Positions 33,115 to 45,011 of a stretch of DNA of 64,000 bases are shown piece by piece (the first letter of the stretch is position 1; every line of letters starts with the position of its first letter). The position numbers and the translations under genes were made by a program. Below the pieces are notes generated by a model. The model was not told the DNA's origin. It saw only the letters and a list, made by a program, of their open reading frames with translations, and did no database searches. The DNA is taken from positions 18,563,506 through 18,627,505 of the forward strand of contig NC_092692.1 in the NCBI RefSeq assembly GCF_964275005.1, read 5' to 3'. The stretch comes from Diadema setosum (taxonomy: Eukaryota; Echinodermata; Echinoidea; Diadematoida; Diadematidae).

Positions 33115-35659
33115 TAATAATAATGATAATAATAATGATAATAATAATTATAATGATGATGATAATGATAATAATGATGATAATAATAATAATAATAATA
33201 ATAATAATGGTAATAATAATTATAATTATAATAATGATAATAGTAATACAATGTAATAAATATAATGTACATGTATTTAGCACTTCATACAGGTGTTTCG
33301 AAGCACAGTGGAACAGAATGGAAAAGTTTTATTCAAATACAGATTATAATTATGAACAGAATAGATATTCTATGGAACAAAATTTGGGATCAGTTGGCTC
33401 TTTGAAACTGAAATCAGGCTTTTCAAACAAAATCCCTATTAAATTTCTTTGTGTACAAAATGAATGATGAATATGTGGGTCCACATCCATGCATACATAA
33501 AGCTGTAAAAAATAAATCTTTGTAAAACTGACTGAGCTGACAAGCATGCTCAGTAATATCGACTTTACTCTATGTGAGAAAGGTATAGGTGTGTGTAAGA
33601 AATGCAAGAAGGAAATTTCAAACAGGAATAAATCAAGCACGCAAACTATTTGTCACTCTAGCAAGGTCATATAAACCACATCAAATTTAGCAGAAATATA
33701 ATGATTTCAGAAAATCTTTCCACCTAGCATATTGATTCAAATTCCTGTTCACACTAGATAGCAAGGAGTGCATGCATGTGCACATATACCAGTGGCGGAT
33801 CCAGAGGGGGGCGCACCCAACGCATGCCCCCTCTTTATCTATTTTTATTTTTTGGTTAAAACATAAGAAATTAAAAGAAAATGGGGGGTGCACACTCCCC
33901 CCTTTAATTTTGTAAAGGCGCCTCCCCTTTATGGAAGTCCTGGATCTGCCCCTGTATTCTATGACAGCAACTAGTAGTTATTGTATTTTTTTTTTGTACT
34001 TCCTGTGCATTATTCAATAATGAACAAAGATCATATCATATCTTTGACCCTGAAATCATTTGCTAGAAAATAGCTACGTTAAACAAGGAAATAGATGTGA
34101 AATATCATTATGTGGAAAAAACATGACGTTAATGAATATATTGTAAGCGAATAAGTGAATCACAGTCTGTCCAAATTCCTGTTGGAAGTGCTCTTATACA
34201 TTGTGACTGCATTTCTGGTAGCGCACATTATGCATGCGTTGTTCATGATTACATGTAAGTTAAGTCCATGTCGCACCCAATACTTCAACATGTCCCTCTG
34301 TGTAAATGTCTCCCTCTTCAGTATACTTCAGCCTCTTATCCCCTGTGTTTACTCTCTACTGCTGGGCTTTACAATGATCAACATTGAGATCATACCCATC
34401 CCCCAGTTCATGTCATTATAAAGTAGCCTGTTTTCCAGCCTCTTTTATCAATTAAATTGTAAAGATATAAGATGCTAGGTTTTAATCCCTGTTTATCATG
34501 TATGTTTGGGGGGGGGGGGAATTATCTGTCATTTTTCCAGTCATACACCCCCCAAGTCCTGTGAAAGATGAAAATTGAAGAGAATTTTCAAACAAAGAGA
34601 GTTAAACCACAGAAAAACACTAAACTTTGTGATTCTTTGATCCTTTAACATTCAGCAATATATAATGTAAGTAAGGGCAGTGCTACAGCATTAATAAGCA
34701 TGTACAATGTATCAAAAGAAATACAAATCTCTGTATGTGCATTGGTATTCATACATTAATAAATTCTAATGATTTTGAGAAAGTTTGAACCAGATTATAT
34801 TTACATTGTTAGGCTGCCATTGAAACTGTCATTCTGAACAGGTCATGACCAGAGTTCTTTTTAATGTTCTTCTGACACAGGTTTCATGTGGGAAGTGCGG
34901 CAACGGCCTTGGTCACGAATTCTTGAAGGGAGGTCCAGACGGCGAGGCATCGCGCTTCTGAATATTCTCGTCTTCCCTTAAATTCAAGAAAGGGAAGACG
35001 AAGGGAAACAAGGCACCAGGTATGGTTGGAAGTGAAATTCCGTTTATCCACAGTATGCGTACAATTTTTGTGAGTTTCATGGTCACTTTTCTTTCTGAAA
35101 AAGCAAAGGAATACATTTTTTTCTATCAGAGGGACAGTTCTGCAGTGATAAAGGTGGATTTTTACCTTTTTTAACCCATTGAGGATGGGCTGATTTTGCT
35201 ATGACATGCGGTTCCCCACAGACACTTGCCCAAGAATACTTGGGACTTGTCCTCAACAGGTTAAGTGTGTGTGTAGTGAGCATTGAGTGCTGCTTCGTCA
35301 ATGAAAAGAAATATATATACGTAGTAGGTGCCTTATTATGTGCAAAAGCATTGCCATTGTTAGCATGAATTGCATTAAAACAATACATCGTTTCATCTTG
35401 CTAGGAAATCCTTCCTCCTACATAAGGATATTCTTTTCTCTCTGCTGTGTAATTGTGTGTTCTAGAAGAACTTGAAGATTTTTTCTTCTTTCAATTTGCT
35501 TGTTTATTGAGGTAACACAATTCTGGTAAGATCGCTTATAAATAGAGTTGACTTCTCTCCAATAACAACACTTTTTTCATCACCTGTATTGGATTTTATG
35601 ATTTTCTTTTGATTGTTCTGTTTCCAGTTGTTCAGAACGGGCAGGATTGCGGGTCCTGA
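29081..35659 (+). CDS. MSRB1: methionine-R-sulfoxide reductase B1, selenoprotein, four exons
   Basis: Exons 29081-29135, 32734-32876, 34881-35019 and 35628-35659 splice in frame (GT-AG throughout) to a 122-residue protein; human MSRB1 has 116. The enzyme reduces methionine-R-sulfoxide in the cytosol and nucleus. The start [10 protein letters not shown] carries the resolving Cys4. Two zinc-binding pairs are present: CAEC (23/26) and CGKC (69/72). The catalytic core [16 protein letters not shown] is followed by an in-frame TGA (codon 93) and then IFSSSLKF, exactly where the vertebrate enzyme has selenocysteine. The last exon adds a short tail ([10 protein letters not shown]) before a real TGA. 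If the third donor were skipped, the frame would stay open into the intron, but CAG|GTATGG is a good donor. Introns 1 to 3 host several MITEs and a LINE fragment. Confidence 0.95.
29364..29447. repeat. compact hairpin in MSRB1 intron 1
   Basis: GACAACAGAAATGTAACTA (29381-29399) is perfectly complemented by TAGTTACATTTCTGTTGTC (29412-29430) across a ~12-nt loop. Outer arms GTACAAGGCAGG and CCTGC...TTGTAC extend it to about 84 nt. It could be a tiny foldback element or a microRNA-like hairpin. Confidence 0.7.
29552..30172. mobile_element. MULE-like MITE, copy 1, split by a LINE
   Basis: The left end (TTGACCGAAAGATCAGTCTGT) and the right end (GGACAGATGGATCTTTCTTTC) match the ends of the compact copy at 51144-51290, with GTAATT repeated at both flanks. 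The element is interrupted after AACGTC by a LINE fragment, with AACGTC duplicated at the far side. The MITE is therefore older than the LINE insertion. Confidence 0.7.
29684..30126 (+). mobile_element. 5'-truncated LINE fragment with zinc-knuckle C-terminus
   Basis: Translation from ~29695 gives RTCTYPTQ-like LINE sequence ([20 protein letters not shown]) followed by a CCHC motif, [18 protein letters not shown]. This is typical of the end of RTE/jockey-type reverse-transcriptase proteins. The frame then shifts: the expected end ([16 protein letters not shown] ... ADNR, stop near 30087) lies in another frame, so the copy is dead. It ends in an AAG-rich tail and is flanked by a 6-bp duplication (AACGTC at 29678-29683 and 30127-30132). 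Confidence 0.8.
31866..32028. mobile_element. hAT-like MITE (CAGTGGCGGATCC family), intron 1 of MSRB1
   Basis: 163 bp with ends CAGGGGCAGATCCAGGAATT and CCTGGATCCGCCACTG. TAATG occurs directly on both sides (31861-31865 and 32029-32033). The inner arms AAAGGGGAGGCGCC and GTGCGCCCCC are also partly complementary. No coding content. Confidence 0.75.
33027..33250. repeat. AAT microsatellite with GAT variants
   Basis: About 220 bp of (AAT)n broken by ATG and GTA variants in MSRB1 intron 2. It produces long artificial open frames of poly-Asn on one strand and poly-Ile or Tyr on the other, which should not be called genes. Confidence 0.97.
33790..33954. mobile_element. hAT-like MITE (CAGTGGCGGATCC family), intron 2 of MSRB1
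   Basis: 165 bp, CAGTGGCGGATCCAG at the left and CCTGGATCTGCCCCTG at the right. It is the same family as 31866-32028 in the opposite orientation. A TTAA near 33857 is the site matching where copy A inserted in the relative at 5520. Confidence 0.75.
34959..34961 (+). other. selenocysteine TGA codon of MSRB1
   Basis: In-frame TGA between GEASRF and IFSSSLKF, the catalytic position of MSRB1. Strong family conservation continues on both sides, which argues against a true stop. Decoding needs a SECIS element in the 3' UTR. Confidence 0.92.
35171..35264. mobile_element. 94-bp TTAA MITE, copy 1, intron 3 of MSRB1
   Basis: Starts TTAACCCATTGAGGA and ends TCCTCAACAGGTTAA, near-perfect inverted ends with TTAA at both edges. 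A diverged copy lies at 46260-46353. Confidence 0.8.
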
Positions 35660-35955
35660 TCTTAGATCCGATCACCTCACCAATTGCCTTTATAATCTGT
35701 CGGTCGTCTCGTCTTTGGGAGCAGATCAGTCTTTCATCCGATGGTTGCTTCACGTCCGGTCCTTTAATACCAGCATCTTTCATAGACTCACAGAGCAGCT
35801 ATGATCAGCAAAGGCTTTTACTTCTTTTTTTTTAATCTGTAATTTCTAGTCCTTCCGCTTGAGTCTGAATATCTCCTTCTCAAACGTTATGTAATCTCTG
35901 TAGAAATGCATTTTCACTGTTCGAAATTGGTTTTGAATAAAACAAAAACAAACAA
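35660..35955 (+). promoter_or_regulatory. MSRB1 3' UTR with polyadenylation signal and weak SECIS candidate
   Basis: AATAAA at 35936-35941 gives a 3' UTR of about 300 nt. The only ATGA in it is at 35801-35804 (ATGATCAGCAAAGG), with TTGAG about 60-65 nt downstream. That spacing would suit the non-Watson-Crick core of a SECIS hairpin, but the stem I can draw is weak. The SECIS is required by the family and probably lies here, but I have not demonstrated it. Confidence 0.4.
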
Positions 35956-38348
35956 ACAAAGCTTGGGCAGCAATGATACAGAATAGATGCATGAACCACT
36001 AATTGTGATCATATCAACTACTACATGTCATGCATCATACACTATCCACAAAACACAGTTGCAGGTATTGCTGTGCATGTATTACAACCCCTACCTGCAA
36101 GGTTCTTTTCACTTATGATGTGTGCTTCGCACACATTTGTCAACATTTTGTAGTCTCCAGTTTGAGAAGTGATTCTTGTTTGAGAATTTCCAGTCCAGGA
36201 TATGCTATAGGGCTGAAGTCTTTGGCATACTATGGCTGTATTCCTGTATGGTTGAATTGTTCACAACTCAGGAATATGTTACGACTATACTCATATTACT
36301 TATAGAGAACTCGTCTTAGCATTGCAGCATTACCAAAAGATTACATCAGCTACATGAATACAAGTATAATGCATATGTATACACTGTACATATATACATA
36401 ATTTTGTACTAATTGTGTTTACAGTAACCCACCTTTCCAGGACAAACAGCAGTACTAAACATCATATTGTCCACTTTATTTTCAATTGCAATAAACTAAC
36501 CCATTTAGCTTTGTACTATCTTCAACAATCTGATATTCTCAGGACAAATGGTAGATTTCCTGTCCAAGAAAACTGTGTTGAAGACTGCTGTTAATGAGAA
36601 ACAAGCCAAGGTGTGCATAGTCTGTGTGAATTTTACACTCTGCTGAACAAGTACAGAGATACGAACATGAACATGTTTTGGGGAAATACTTATTACAATA
36701 TGTATAGAAATGCCCCCACTTGTAATACTACAAGCTGGTGTGGAAGCTAATGTTGCATATTTGTTTTTGTTTCTTTGTTGGTGAAGCAATTGACTACTTG
36801 TAAAGATGAGATGATATACTTTCAGTTATTCATTTTTTTCAAGTCATTAAATAACCGCCTTTCCCTTTAGAGATTCCCAGTGTATCAAACTGAAGGACGG
36901 TATTTGACGTGAATCTGTGAAGAGACTGAAGATTTTCCAAGAACGTCCAGTGAGCAGTTTCATGCGTTGGATGACGTGGTGCAATTAAATTTGTTTTCAA
37001 AAAAGGTTGCAGCATTGATGGTAAGATCACACATGTTCTGCAGACTTTCTTGGAAAACCTTTATGTCCACTTAGATTTTTCTGTACCATATTAAAGTGGC
37101 TGAACCAGCTCCCTGCAAAGACCCAGGCAAGATTTTGAAGAGATGCAATTGACTTTGGTGATCGGCTTTGAAGTTGTACGTCCACTTCAATGTATGACTT
37201 TGTTTTTAAAAACAGCCAGTGTAGCATACCCAACTTAAGTACACTTCTTATTCCCAATCTCTTAATTAGTCACTCTTGCCATTATTAGCTGTTTTTGTCA
37301 TGTCTAGTTGAGCTTTTGGTGCAAGATTGGCCTTCCACAGGATGTTGTGTACAACATTGCAGGTCATACATACTAGTGGATAGCTTGTGCATTAGAGCAG
37401 TAGCAAATCAAGATTGGGTACCATTGGTGTTGAGGTACATTTATGTAACTTGATGCGCAAGATCCCATACAGGTATATGTTGCCAATTTTATAGTGTAGT
37501 CTGCCTGGTCCAGACAGTGCTGTGAACTGGCTTACCATCTTGTGCACTGCATTATCACCATAATGTGTGGAGTATTGGCCTTTTGCAATATCACAGAATT
37601 GATAATGAGGTGTTGAAACACTTTGCCATGTCTTTTGCAGTACTATTTTTTCTCTACCATTTTCATGTGCAAAGTGTTGGGAGGTGTTAATGAACGTATG
37701 ATAACTGTGCCATTCTAACATAGATGGATAGTATTGCAATGGATAGAGAAGTATTCTTATATGGTACTAGTATTAGGTGATGGATAGACCCTACTTCTAT
37801 CTGAATTGTATGAATGATATTTTTATGGATTAGAGTAATGTTATTTTCTTTTTCAGATTTCAATACATTTAACATAAACTGAAAAAAAAAAAATGAAGAG
37901 CAAGGTATTTAAGTTGGGTGTGCTCTATGTGGCCATGATTGCTGAAAAATGCAACTTGTTTTGTGGTTTTGTTTATTTATTTATTTTTTTTTAAATATAG
38001 AATGTTGTTTGCAGAGCACAAAGTGTATATTTATATGAATAGCACGGGAACCAGTGGTTTCTGTTGTGCTCCAGCTAATGAGGAAATGATTATCCTTAGT
38101 TTATCATGGGTTACATGCAATAATCTGCATCACTTGGCATTTATGATATACTACAGTGAAAGCTTTCTTGGCAGCTGCAGTTTTGATGTTCAGCCACAGA
38201 TTAATATCCACGGTAACCTGAGGCCGATAATTTTTCTCTTTGATTGTCAGCATTTGAGATGTGATATTGTATAAATATTTTATTTTTATCTCGTTTTATA
38301 ACAATGCACAATATGACTGTGATTTTGGCACAACTGTCCTGTACACAA

Positions 38349-38397
<49 letters not shown>
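38349..38397. repeat. TA dinucleotide microsatellite
   Basis: About 24 uninterrupted TA units, followed by CTTATAAG. Confidence 0.97.
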
Positions 38398-38398
<1 letters not shown>

Positions 38399-41300
38399 TA
38401 TAAGATTCATTTGTACAAATGTTACACTTCTTTGCAATTTTAGAAAGGTTTAGAGGTCTGTTACACTTCTAAAGGTACTTTTTGAGTAGGCCTATATGAG
38501 TTCATCAGGTATTTTGGGATGTTGCTTTGAGGTGCAGAATGTGACTATTCAGACAAACATTGTGTAGTGATTCAAGTGCAGGGATTTTTTTTCTTTATTG
38601 GCAGATAAATAATATATACCCACCACTGAGCTGTCAACACTGTGGTACTATGCAAAATCCCTCCAATACGTATCAACAAGTTGAAATTATGTGCGTTGTG
38701 TATGTTATACTCGCTTGTAAACCGATATACAGTACTTGCTGCAAGGATTGAAAACAAAAATATACATTGTTGTTTCAAAGCACATGTGGCTGAATGTAGG
38801 ACTACCATAAATAGTTTTTGAATAAGACTATATGAATTGGTCATTGTTTTAGCAGGTAATAGGCCACTGATGAAAAAGAAAACAACAAAATTTCCAACAA
38901 ATCTACTCAAAACAAGAACTGGAGTGCAAGTAGTATTGTTTGCTGAGAGCCAGGGTGGTGTAACTCCATTTAGTCTGTAAAGTGTTGACATCATTTTGAC
39001 AATGTGTACGTCCTTCTGGGTCTTAGCTGGTGAAAAATGTTGAAACTTCACCAGGCCATGTAGAGAAGGGTGCAGAAGGATTTCTCGCTTATTCTGTATT
39101 GTAGAGACTTTAATAGGTGTCTTCCAGTTTACAAACAGGAAGAAAATGTTTGACCTGCCTCCATACACCTGATTATATCACTAAAATGTTATAATTGTTG
39201 ATTTTGGCATCTTGAAATTACCGTACATGTATTCTCCCGACTGCAAGCTATCCAAAGATATATTAATTATTCATGTATAACTTATTTTCAAAAAACTCAT
39301 CACAGGAATAGCATGAAAGCCAGCCACAAGGTAATCATAGCTTTTTGAGAAAATTGGCTGTCAAGTCTGAATGCAGTCAAGTATGCCATGGAATTGGAAT
39401 TCAAACTCAATGGGCTGGTTAAAAACACCACAGCAACATGTTTCAGTAAAACTGGGCTTGTTTAAGTTTCAGGGTGTTCTTAGACCATGAATATGGGCAC
39501 AAAATAATGAAGAGCGGAACTTTATTGGAAGGTACTTTTGAACAGACCCATCATTTTATATTCTTTATGAAAATCCCCTCATTTTATTTTTTTTTTCCAG
39601 CTACAGGATATTCAGACTGTATTACAGCAACTTGGTGATGGTTCAGCTGTAGGCATTACTGTATACGCTTGGAGTAAGATAATGGTCATGAATAGAATAT
39701 TTTACATACCTTGTACATGATCTCATTTTGAGCTTGTTGCAGATTTAACATTAAGGGCCCAAATCTGGTTTTCAGATGCAGACATCCAAATTCTAAGGTG
39801 TAGGACTAATACTAGTAGTTACACACTTGTCAAACTTGTTGACTGTGTAGCCGAGCGAAAATAGTGTAGATTATTCTCGTTCCGTAGTGATCATGTTTAT
39901 AGTAAGTTTGAATTGCAGTGTGAAGGTCTTAGCTCTTCGCTTTCAATGCTGTACAGGTGTGTGATAAAATTGGTTGCCTTTCTGATAGTTGTGTGTGTGA
40001 CAGTTACATTGAATGCTCAGTAGAGCAGTCAGCTGTCAGCAATAGGAAAGTTTATGTTCTTTTTTGTTGTTACCACAAAAACTTTGCAGTGTGCTGGATT
40101 TCTTTACTTTGCAATATAGATTAGGCTGTGTCCACAGCTATCTTATTGCTAGTGGGGTGTGTGTCAATTATGCTGAGTATAGCATAGTTTTTAATGTCTT
40201 AACCAATAGGAATGGCTATGTTCCTATGTTGTTTTTGTTGTTGATACCTCAGTAAGTCTTTGCAGTGTGCTGGATTTCTTTATTTTGTTTATTTATTTTT
40301 TGTTTCTTTATTTTTTATAGATTAGGTGGTGTCCCGAACAGTTGTTTGGTATGTGGCAATACGAGTGAGGAAGTAAACAGTACTGCAGGTCTTACAAAGA
40401 TACTACATCAATCTGGCCAGGCCATTGTACATTACTGTATACGTCATATATTTCGCGAGATTATTATTTTCGCCAATGAAGCGAGTCAGATGCCATTTGC
40501 AACTTTTATGACAAGTGAAATAATTATCTCTGATATCAACATGAATGTGAAGTGCACATGTACATGTCTCTATTCATTACTGTACTCCATGATCGCAAGT
40601 TCAACCATCACAAAATTGTTGGCAATTCCGGATAATCAAAAAGTTAGACTCGCTAAATATATGGTGTATGCTGTACCTCTTTTAAGTCAGAGAAAATTTG
40701 TTTCTTTGGATTTTCCATATGGTTATAATTTAGATGTACCAATTTTGATGGATATGACATGCGTGTACATTTTTTATCTCGGAATGTTATACTTTGTGGA
40801 CGTATTTCATAAATACAGTATGTGGATACTGGAAAAGCTGGTGTGATGCTGTGTAGTGTATGATACTTGGGTGATTTGACATGGGTTTTTTTAATGCTAT
40901 AAACAATACAGCTTTCAGTGCATTTTAATGTCCATTTACAGAAGGGGGATTAAAAAAGAAAAAAAAAAAGTAATGATAATATGTGTCCATTCTCACACCC
41001 ATCAACTTTCAAATAATAATTCTTTCATCATGGTCATTCACACCAGACTTGCAACTTTTATATTTGTATATGTGTTCTTATGTTATATATGGTTCAACTG
41101 CTCAGAGTGGCAATAAAATATTTCAAAAATACATAAAAGAGTGGTCACAAGTACACTCTGGCTGAAGGCATAAAAGGATTGTCCACTGAGTCATGAATCT
41201 CTTAAAATCTTCTTTGAAAATGACGAGGGGCTGTACAGAAAATAATCTAAACAATGATTCTGTGTTGCTAACAATGTAAGCTGTCAATAAGCCAATGTCT

Positions 41301-43318
41301 TATAGGAAATGAAATCTGAATGTGCCTGTTGTGGCATATAGATTCTATCCAGAAATGCCACTTATATTCCTCCACCGTATAAGAAGTCATTTGTACAGTG
41401 TAGTACATGTACAACACATGTACAACTGTATTGTGAAACTTCTGAGCATGTGAACGTCTTGATTTTTGTCTTAAAAGTTTCTAGTGGGGCAGATTGTTCT
41501 CCACTGTTGTATGAAGGTATCTAATCAAAGTCCATGCACAATACCATTTTCATCTTTTTTGGTAATTACCTGGCAAATGTGACCTAGGTCAAGGGTCAAG
41601 GGTGTTGTTTGCACACGAAAAGGTGTGTCTGAATTCAGTCAGTGTCTTTAACAGCTACAGGAATGTGACTTGTGAATGAACCTCATAACTCACTTGATGC
41701 TGACGATCAGTGTTCTGTACCATAATAGTGATGCCCCATCTTTTCTCAAACATTGTTAGGAAGAAAATGTTTTCATCTGAACATTTGTATGTGCAGTGGG
41801 TAACATGGATGTTTATGGCACCTTTATCAGTATATTTACAAATCACTTGTACTTCCACACACAGTGCTTTATAATACAATGTCCATTATGTGGCAGCTAA
41901 CGGAACACATGCATTTGAAACCACCTCTTTAAAGCATTTGACACCAAATCCAGGTGTGCTCAAATTTTCAGAAAATATGAAGAGCATTTGTTAAAAATGG
42001 TTATACCATTTAAAAAGGCACTTTATCACCTTTTACCCAAACATGACTTTCACTTCAAAAGAAGAAGTGAACTCAAGAATTACTCTGAATGTTGTCAATT
42101 AGTATTGATGGATATGTCAGGAATATTGATGTCAGTACTGGTTATTGTGATTTAAGAAGGTGCAGATGTGTTGTAAATATTTAAAAGCAAAAGTAGATAA
42201 CTTGGGATAGTGGTGTGCTACCTAGTGAGGATTACTGCAATAAAGAGTGAAGAAATGGAAGAAATTGTGATTTCTTGTTAGTATTATGTACTGAAAGAGG
42301 TTTTGTAAAATTTGCTTGTGCGTGTGTGTGTGTATGTGTGTTGGGTGTCATTAAACAAAGCATTCATACCATCCATCACAAACATGGAGAATTTCCACAG
42401 AATTTACCCCAAATACATAGGGGATTCAGTGAATGCAAAATTATCGCAAGAGCAAACGAGGGAAGTTTCAGGAAGTCAGACAATCCACTGAAATATAATT
42501 AATTTTCAAAGTTTTGGCTAAATCCATGTGGCAGCATGGCTTGATAAGAGGTTACAGCAGTCCATAATATCACAGTAGGTTAACAATAGTACACAAAGAA
42601 AATAAAGAGATTTCTCCAAAATTTCATTCCTTGTGGAAGCCGGACATAGGCATCACTACAAAGAATGTATTCTGTGGTTCGCAGTGATGGTGGCAGCATC
42701 GTCAAACATTTGGTGAGCTTTGAGATATGACCTTTTAACCCACACCACAGGAACATAACCTAAAATTGCTAATCAAGTTTAAATATTGGTGAAGGGTGAC
42801 AATGTCAAAGGTCAAAAGGTCAAAGAACTTTCCCTGATAAGCACTGTACTCACAATATTGTGGTGTCCTCTCAATAATTTCTAGGGCTTTGAGCTTCACT
42901 GTATGACCATGGAATTTTACACCACAGGTGCATTACCTAACGATGCCAGTCTAGTTCAAATATTGATGGAGTCCAACAAGGTTAATGCCAAACAGTCAAA
43001 AGGACAATAAACATATTTGGATAAACATTATACTCACAATATTGGGGTGTTCTCTCAATAACTTTCCATAGCTTTGAGCTATGACAATGAAATAGGTACC
43101 ACAAATTCAATACTACATTTATCCATTCTATGTTTTTTATTGTTAATATATTCAGTTATAATGAAATTTCAAAGTAACAAAACTGTCGGTCTCAAGGACT
43201 TTGTTATAACAGGAGTCCCCTGTAACTTAATTGACCTTTAGATGACCTTCACCCTTCCTGACACTTCATTTTTCAGCTTCTTCATAACTCCATAACATTT
43301 CCCTTCTTGGGAGCCGTG

Positions 43319-43693
43319 TTAAAGGGATTGTACAGTTTTGGTTGAGACCTTATTTCAGGTTTCTAACATTTTTTGGTGAGATAATGAGAAACCTCTTATG
43401 AAATATGAAAGAGCATGTAATTCTATGAGGAATTCAGCGTTTATTTGATGAAAATTGGTTTTGAAATAGCTGAGATATCCAAAAAAGAGCGATTCTAATA
43501 ACTTTATTACGATCGTTTTGTTTTACTTTGTTTTTGGATGTTTCAGTCATTCCAAACCCGATTTTCATCAAATAAACTTTGAATTCCTCTTAAAATGGTA
43601 TTCTCTTTACTATATCATAAGTGTTTTCTTGGTATCTCGCAAAAAGTTAAAAGCCCAATTCTCATCTCCACCAATACTGTACTATCCCTTTAA
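43319..43693. mobile_element. palindromic TTAA MITE, copy B
   Basis: TTAAAGGGATTGTACAGT at the left and ACTGTACTATCCCTTTAA at the right, bounded by TTAA on both sides. The two halves are inverted copies of each other around 43500. It is closest to copy D (54697) in opposite orientation. Intergenic. Confidence 0.85.
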
Positions 43694-44642
43694 TTTACCA
43701 AACCATATAATTATCGTTGCAATATGCACATGAGACATCACTTGCCATTTGCCCTGTTTATAATGAATGCACATTCCACCGACTAACTACTGGTATACAT
43801 TAAGGGTTAACATTACTGCCTTCTTCTGGAGGTAAGTCCCAACCTCTTTCATCATGCTGGAAAAATTAGAATATGTGGCATTGTCTTCATGTTTTCTATA
43901 TGTTCTTTCCCTTGCTTTGACATCATATGTTATTCATAAATGAGAGGACTGAAACTTTTCTGGTTTGAGTAGGCCAAATGGCAGTAATTGGGCAATGTTA
44001 CTGGGCACTGAAGTTAATGCATATTTTTGGTGTCCACAGCAAATTTACCCTCAATCCCTTTAACTGCATTGTAAAATTTTTAATCTAGAATTGACTAATG
44101 GAGGTTTATCCAAAACATGCAATGTGAGACATCAATACTTCAGTGTGGGAGATACTGCTACAATATTCAGTTTGGTGTCCATCTCCAGGCCTTGTATAAT
44201 GTGCCTTCATACAGCAATGTGACAAACATCAGAAATCATCCTTGAAACTAAACACAAGGAATATTTTCTATCAAGAAAATCAATACAATGACTAAATTTT
44301 AACATACAAAAGGAATCAAACCTTTTGACTTAAGGAAAATGAAAATTTTTGAATCTTGTGTAATGGTTGTTGCAGCATGACACAAAGCATAATTGGCATA
44401 AACCAACACTGGAATGCATCGCCTAGTGACAGTGCATGTTTATTTTGAGAGGAATTGCTCCATAGCTTCATAGGCTATCTCTTCCTGTCTAACAGAACTC
44501 CAGAAGACCTAGGAAATATGTTGAGTGTACACTGATAATCTTCATGTAAAAAATATTTCAGCATTATGTCACATTTCCAATTACATTATATGAGTACAGG
44601 TAACTCCTGTTATAGCAAAGTCCTTAGGACCCATAGTTTTCT

Positions 44643-44648
44643 TTTATT
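44643..44648 (-). terminator. possible THUMPD1 polyadenylation signal
   Basis: First AATAAA on the minus strand after the THUMPD1 stop, about 365 nt downstream. Position alone supports it. Confidence 0.3.
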
Positions 44649-45011
44649 GTATTGAAATTTCGTTCTGACTGAAGGAAATTTTGCATCATAGCATTAGTGA
44701 GGATAAATTTAGATGCTGAATTTTTACTGTGTTGTATCAAAATTTCCTTATAAACATGTCGCTGTGATAGGAGCACCTAGTAAAATAAACAAACTCATGT
44801 CTGCATATACCAAGAAATATCTTCTCACTTCAGAATTCAACAAGATGAAAACATAGTTGTGATTTCGATTTCTGTCTGAAGGCAACATATGGAAACAGTT
44901 TACCATTTGTTCTTCCTTTTGCCCACAAAAGTTTGCTTTACCTTTTGAGACAAAACTCGCTTGTGATCTTCATCATCCATGGTCTGATTATCTCCTTATT
45001 CTGTCACTGCA

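Larger units (their letters stand above)
35956..45011. other. 9-kb spacer without a recognisable gene
   Basis: AT-rich DNA between MSRB1 and THUMPD1. Contents noted: (TA)n at 38349-38397; a diverged duplication beginning TTTGCAGTGTGCTGGATTTC (about 40084 and 40262); loosely tandem ~170-185 bp units near 42715, 42884 and 43067; the TTAA element at 43319; and transposon-end-like sequences at ~43185-43226 and ~44593. The long frames at 38572-39168 (minus) and 40265-40846 (plus) lack any family signature and have biased hydrophobic composition, so I do not call them genes. A possible lone exon at 39600-39671 is treated in the findings. Confidence 0.5.

Noticed and set aside
32934-33467. Long open frames rich in Asn, Ile or Tyr
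   Set aside because: They are translations of the AAT microsatellite in all frames, not genes.
35020-35176. Direct read-through of MSRB1 past the third donor to a stop within the intron
   Set aside because: The donor CAG|GTATGG and the downstream exon give a C-terminus of normal length. The read-through tail would be hydrophobic and unlike the family.
36110-36140. ATGATGTGTGCTTCGCACAC as a SECIS core
   Set aside because: It folds into a short ordinary hairpin without the apical AA loop, and lies beyond the likely polyadenylation site.
38572-39168. 198-codon frame on the minus strand
   Set aside because: No domain, no codon or conservation signal visible, and biased hydrophobic AT-rich composition. 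The spacer has no splice context supporting it.
40265-40846. 193-codon frame on the plus strand, hydrophobic start and Cys-rich middle
   Set aside because: The start lies in a T-rich duplicated tract and no family resemblance was found. It could be chance; kept only as part of the spacer note.
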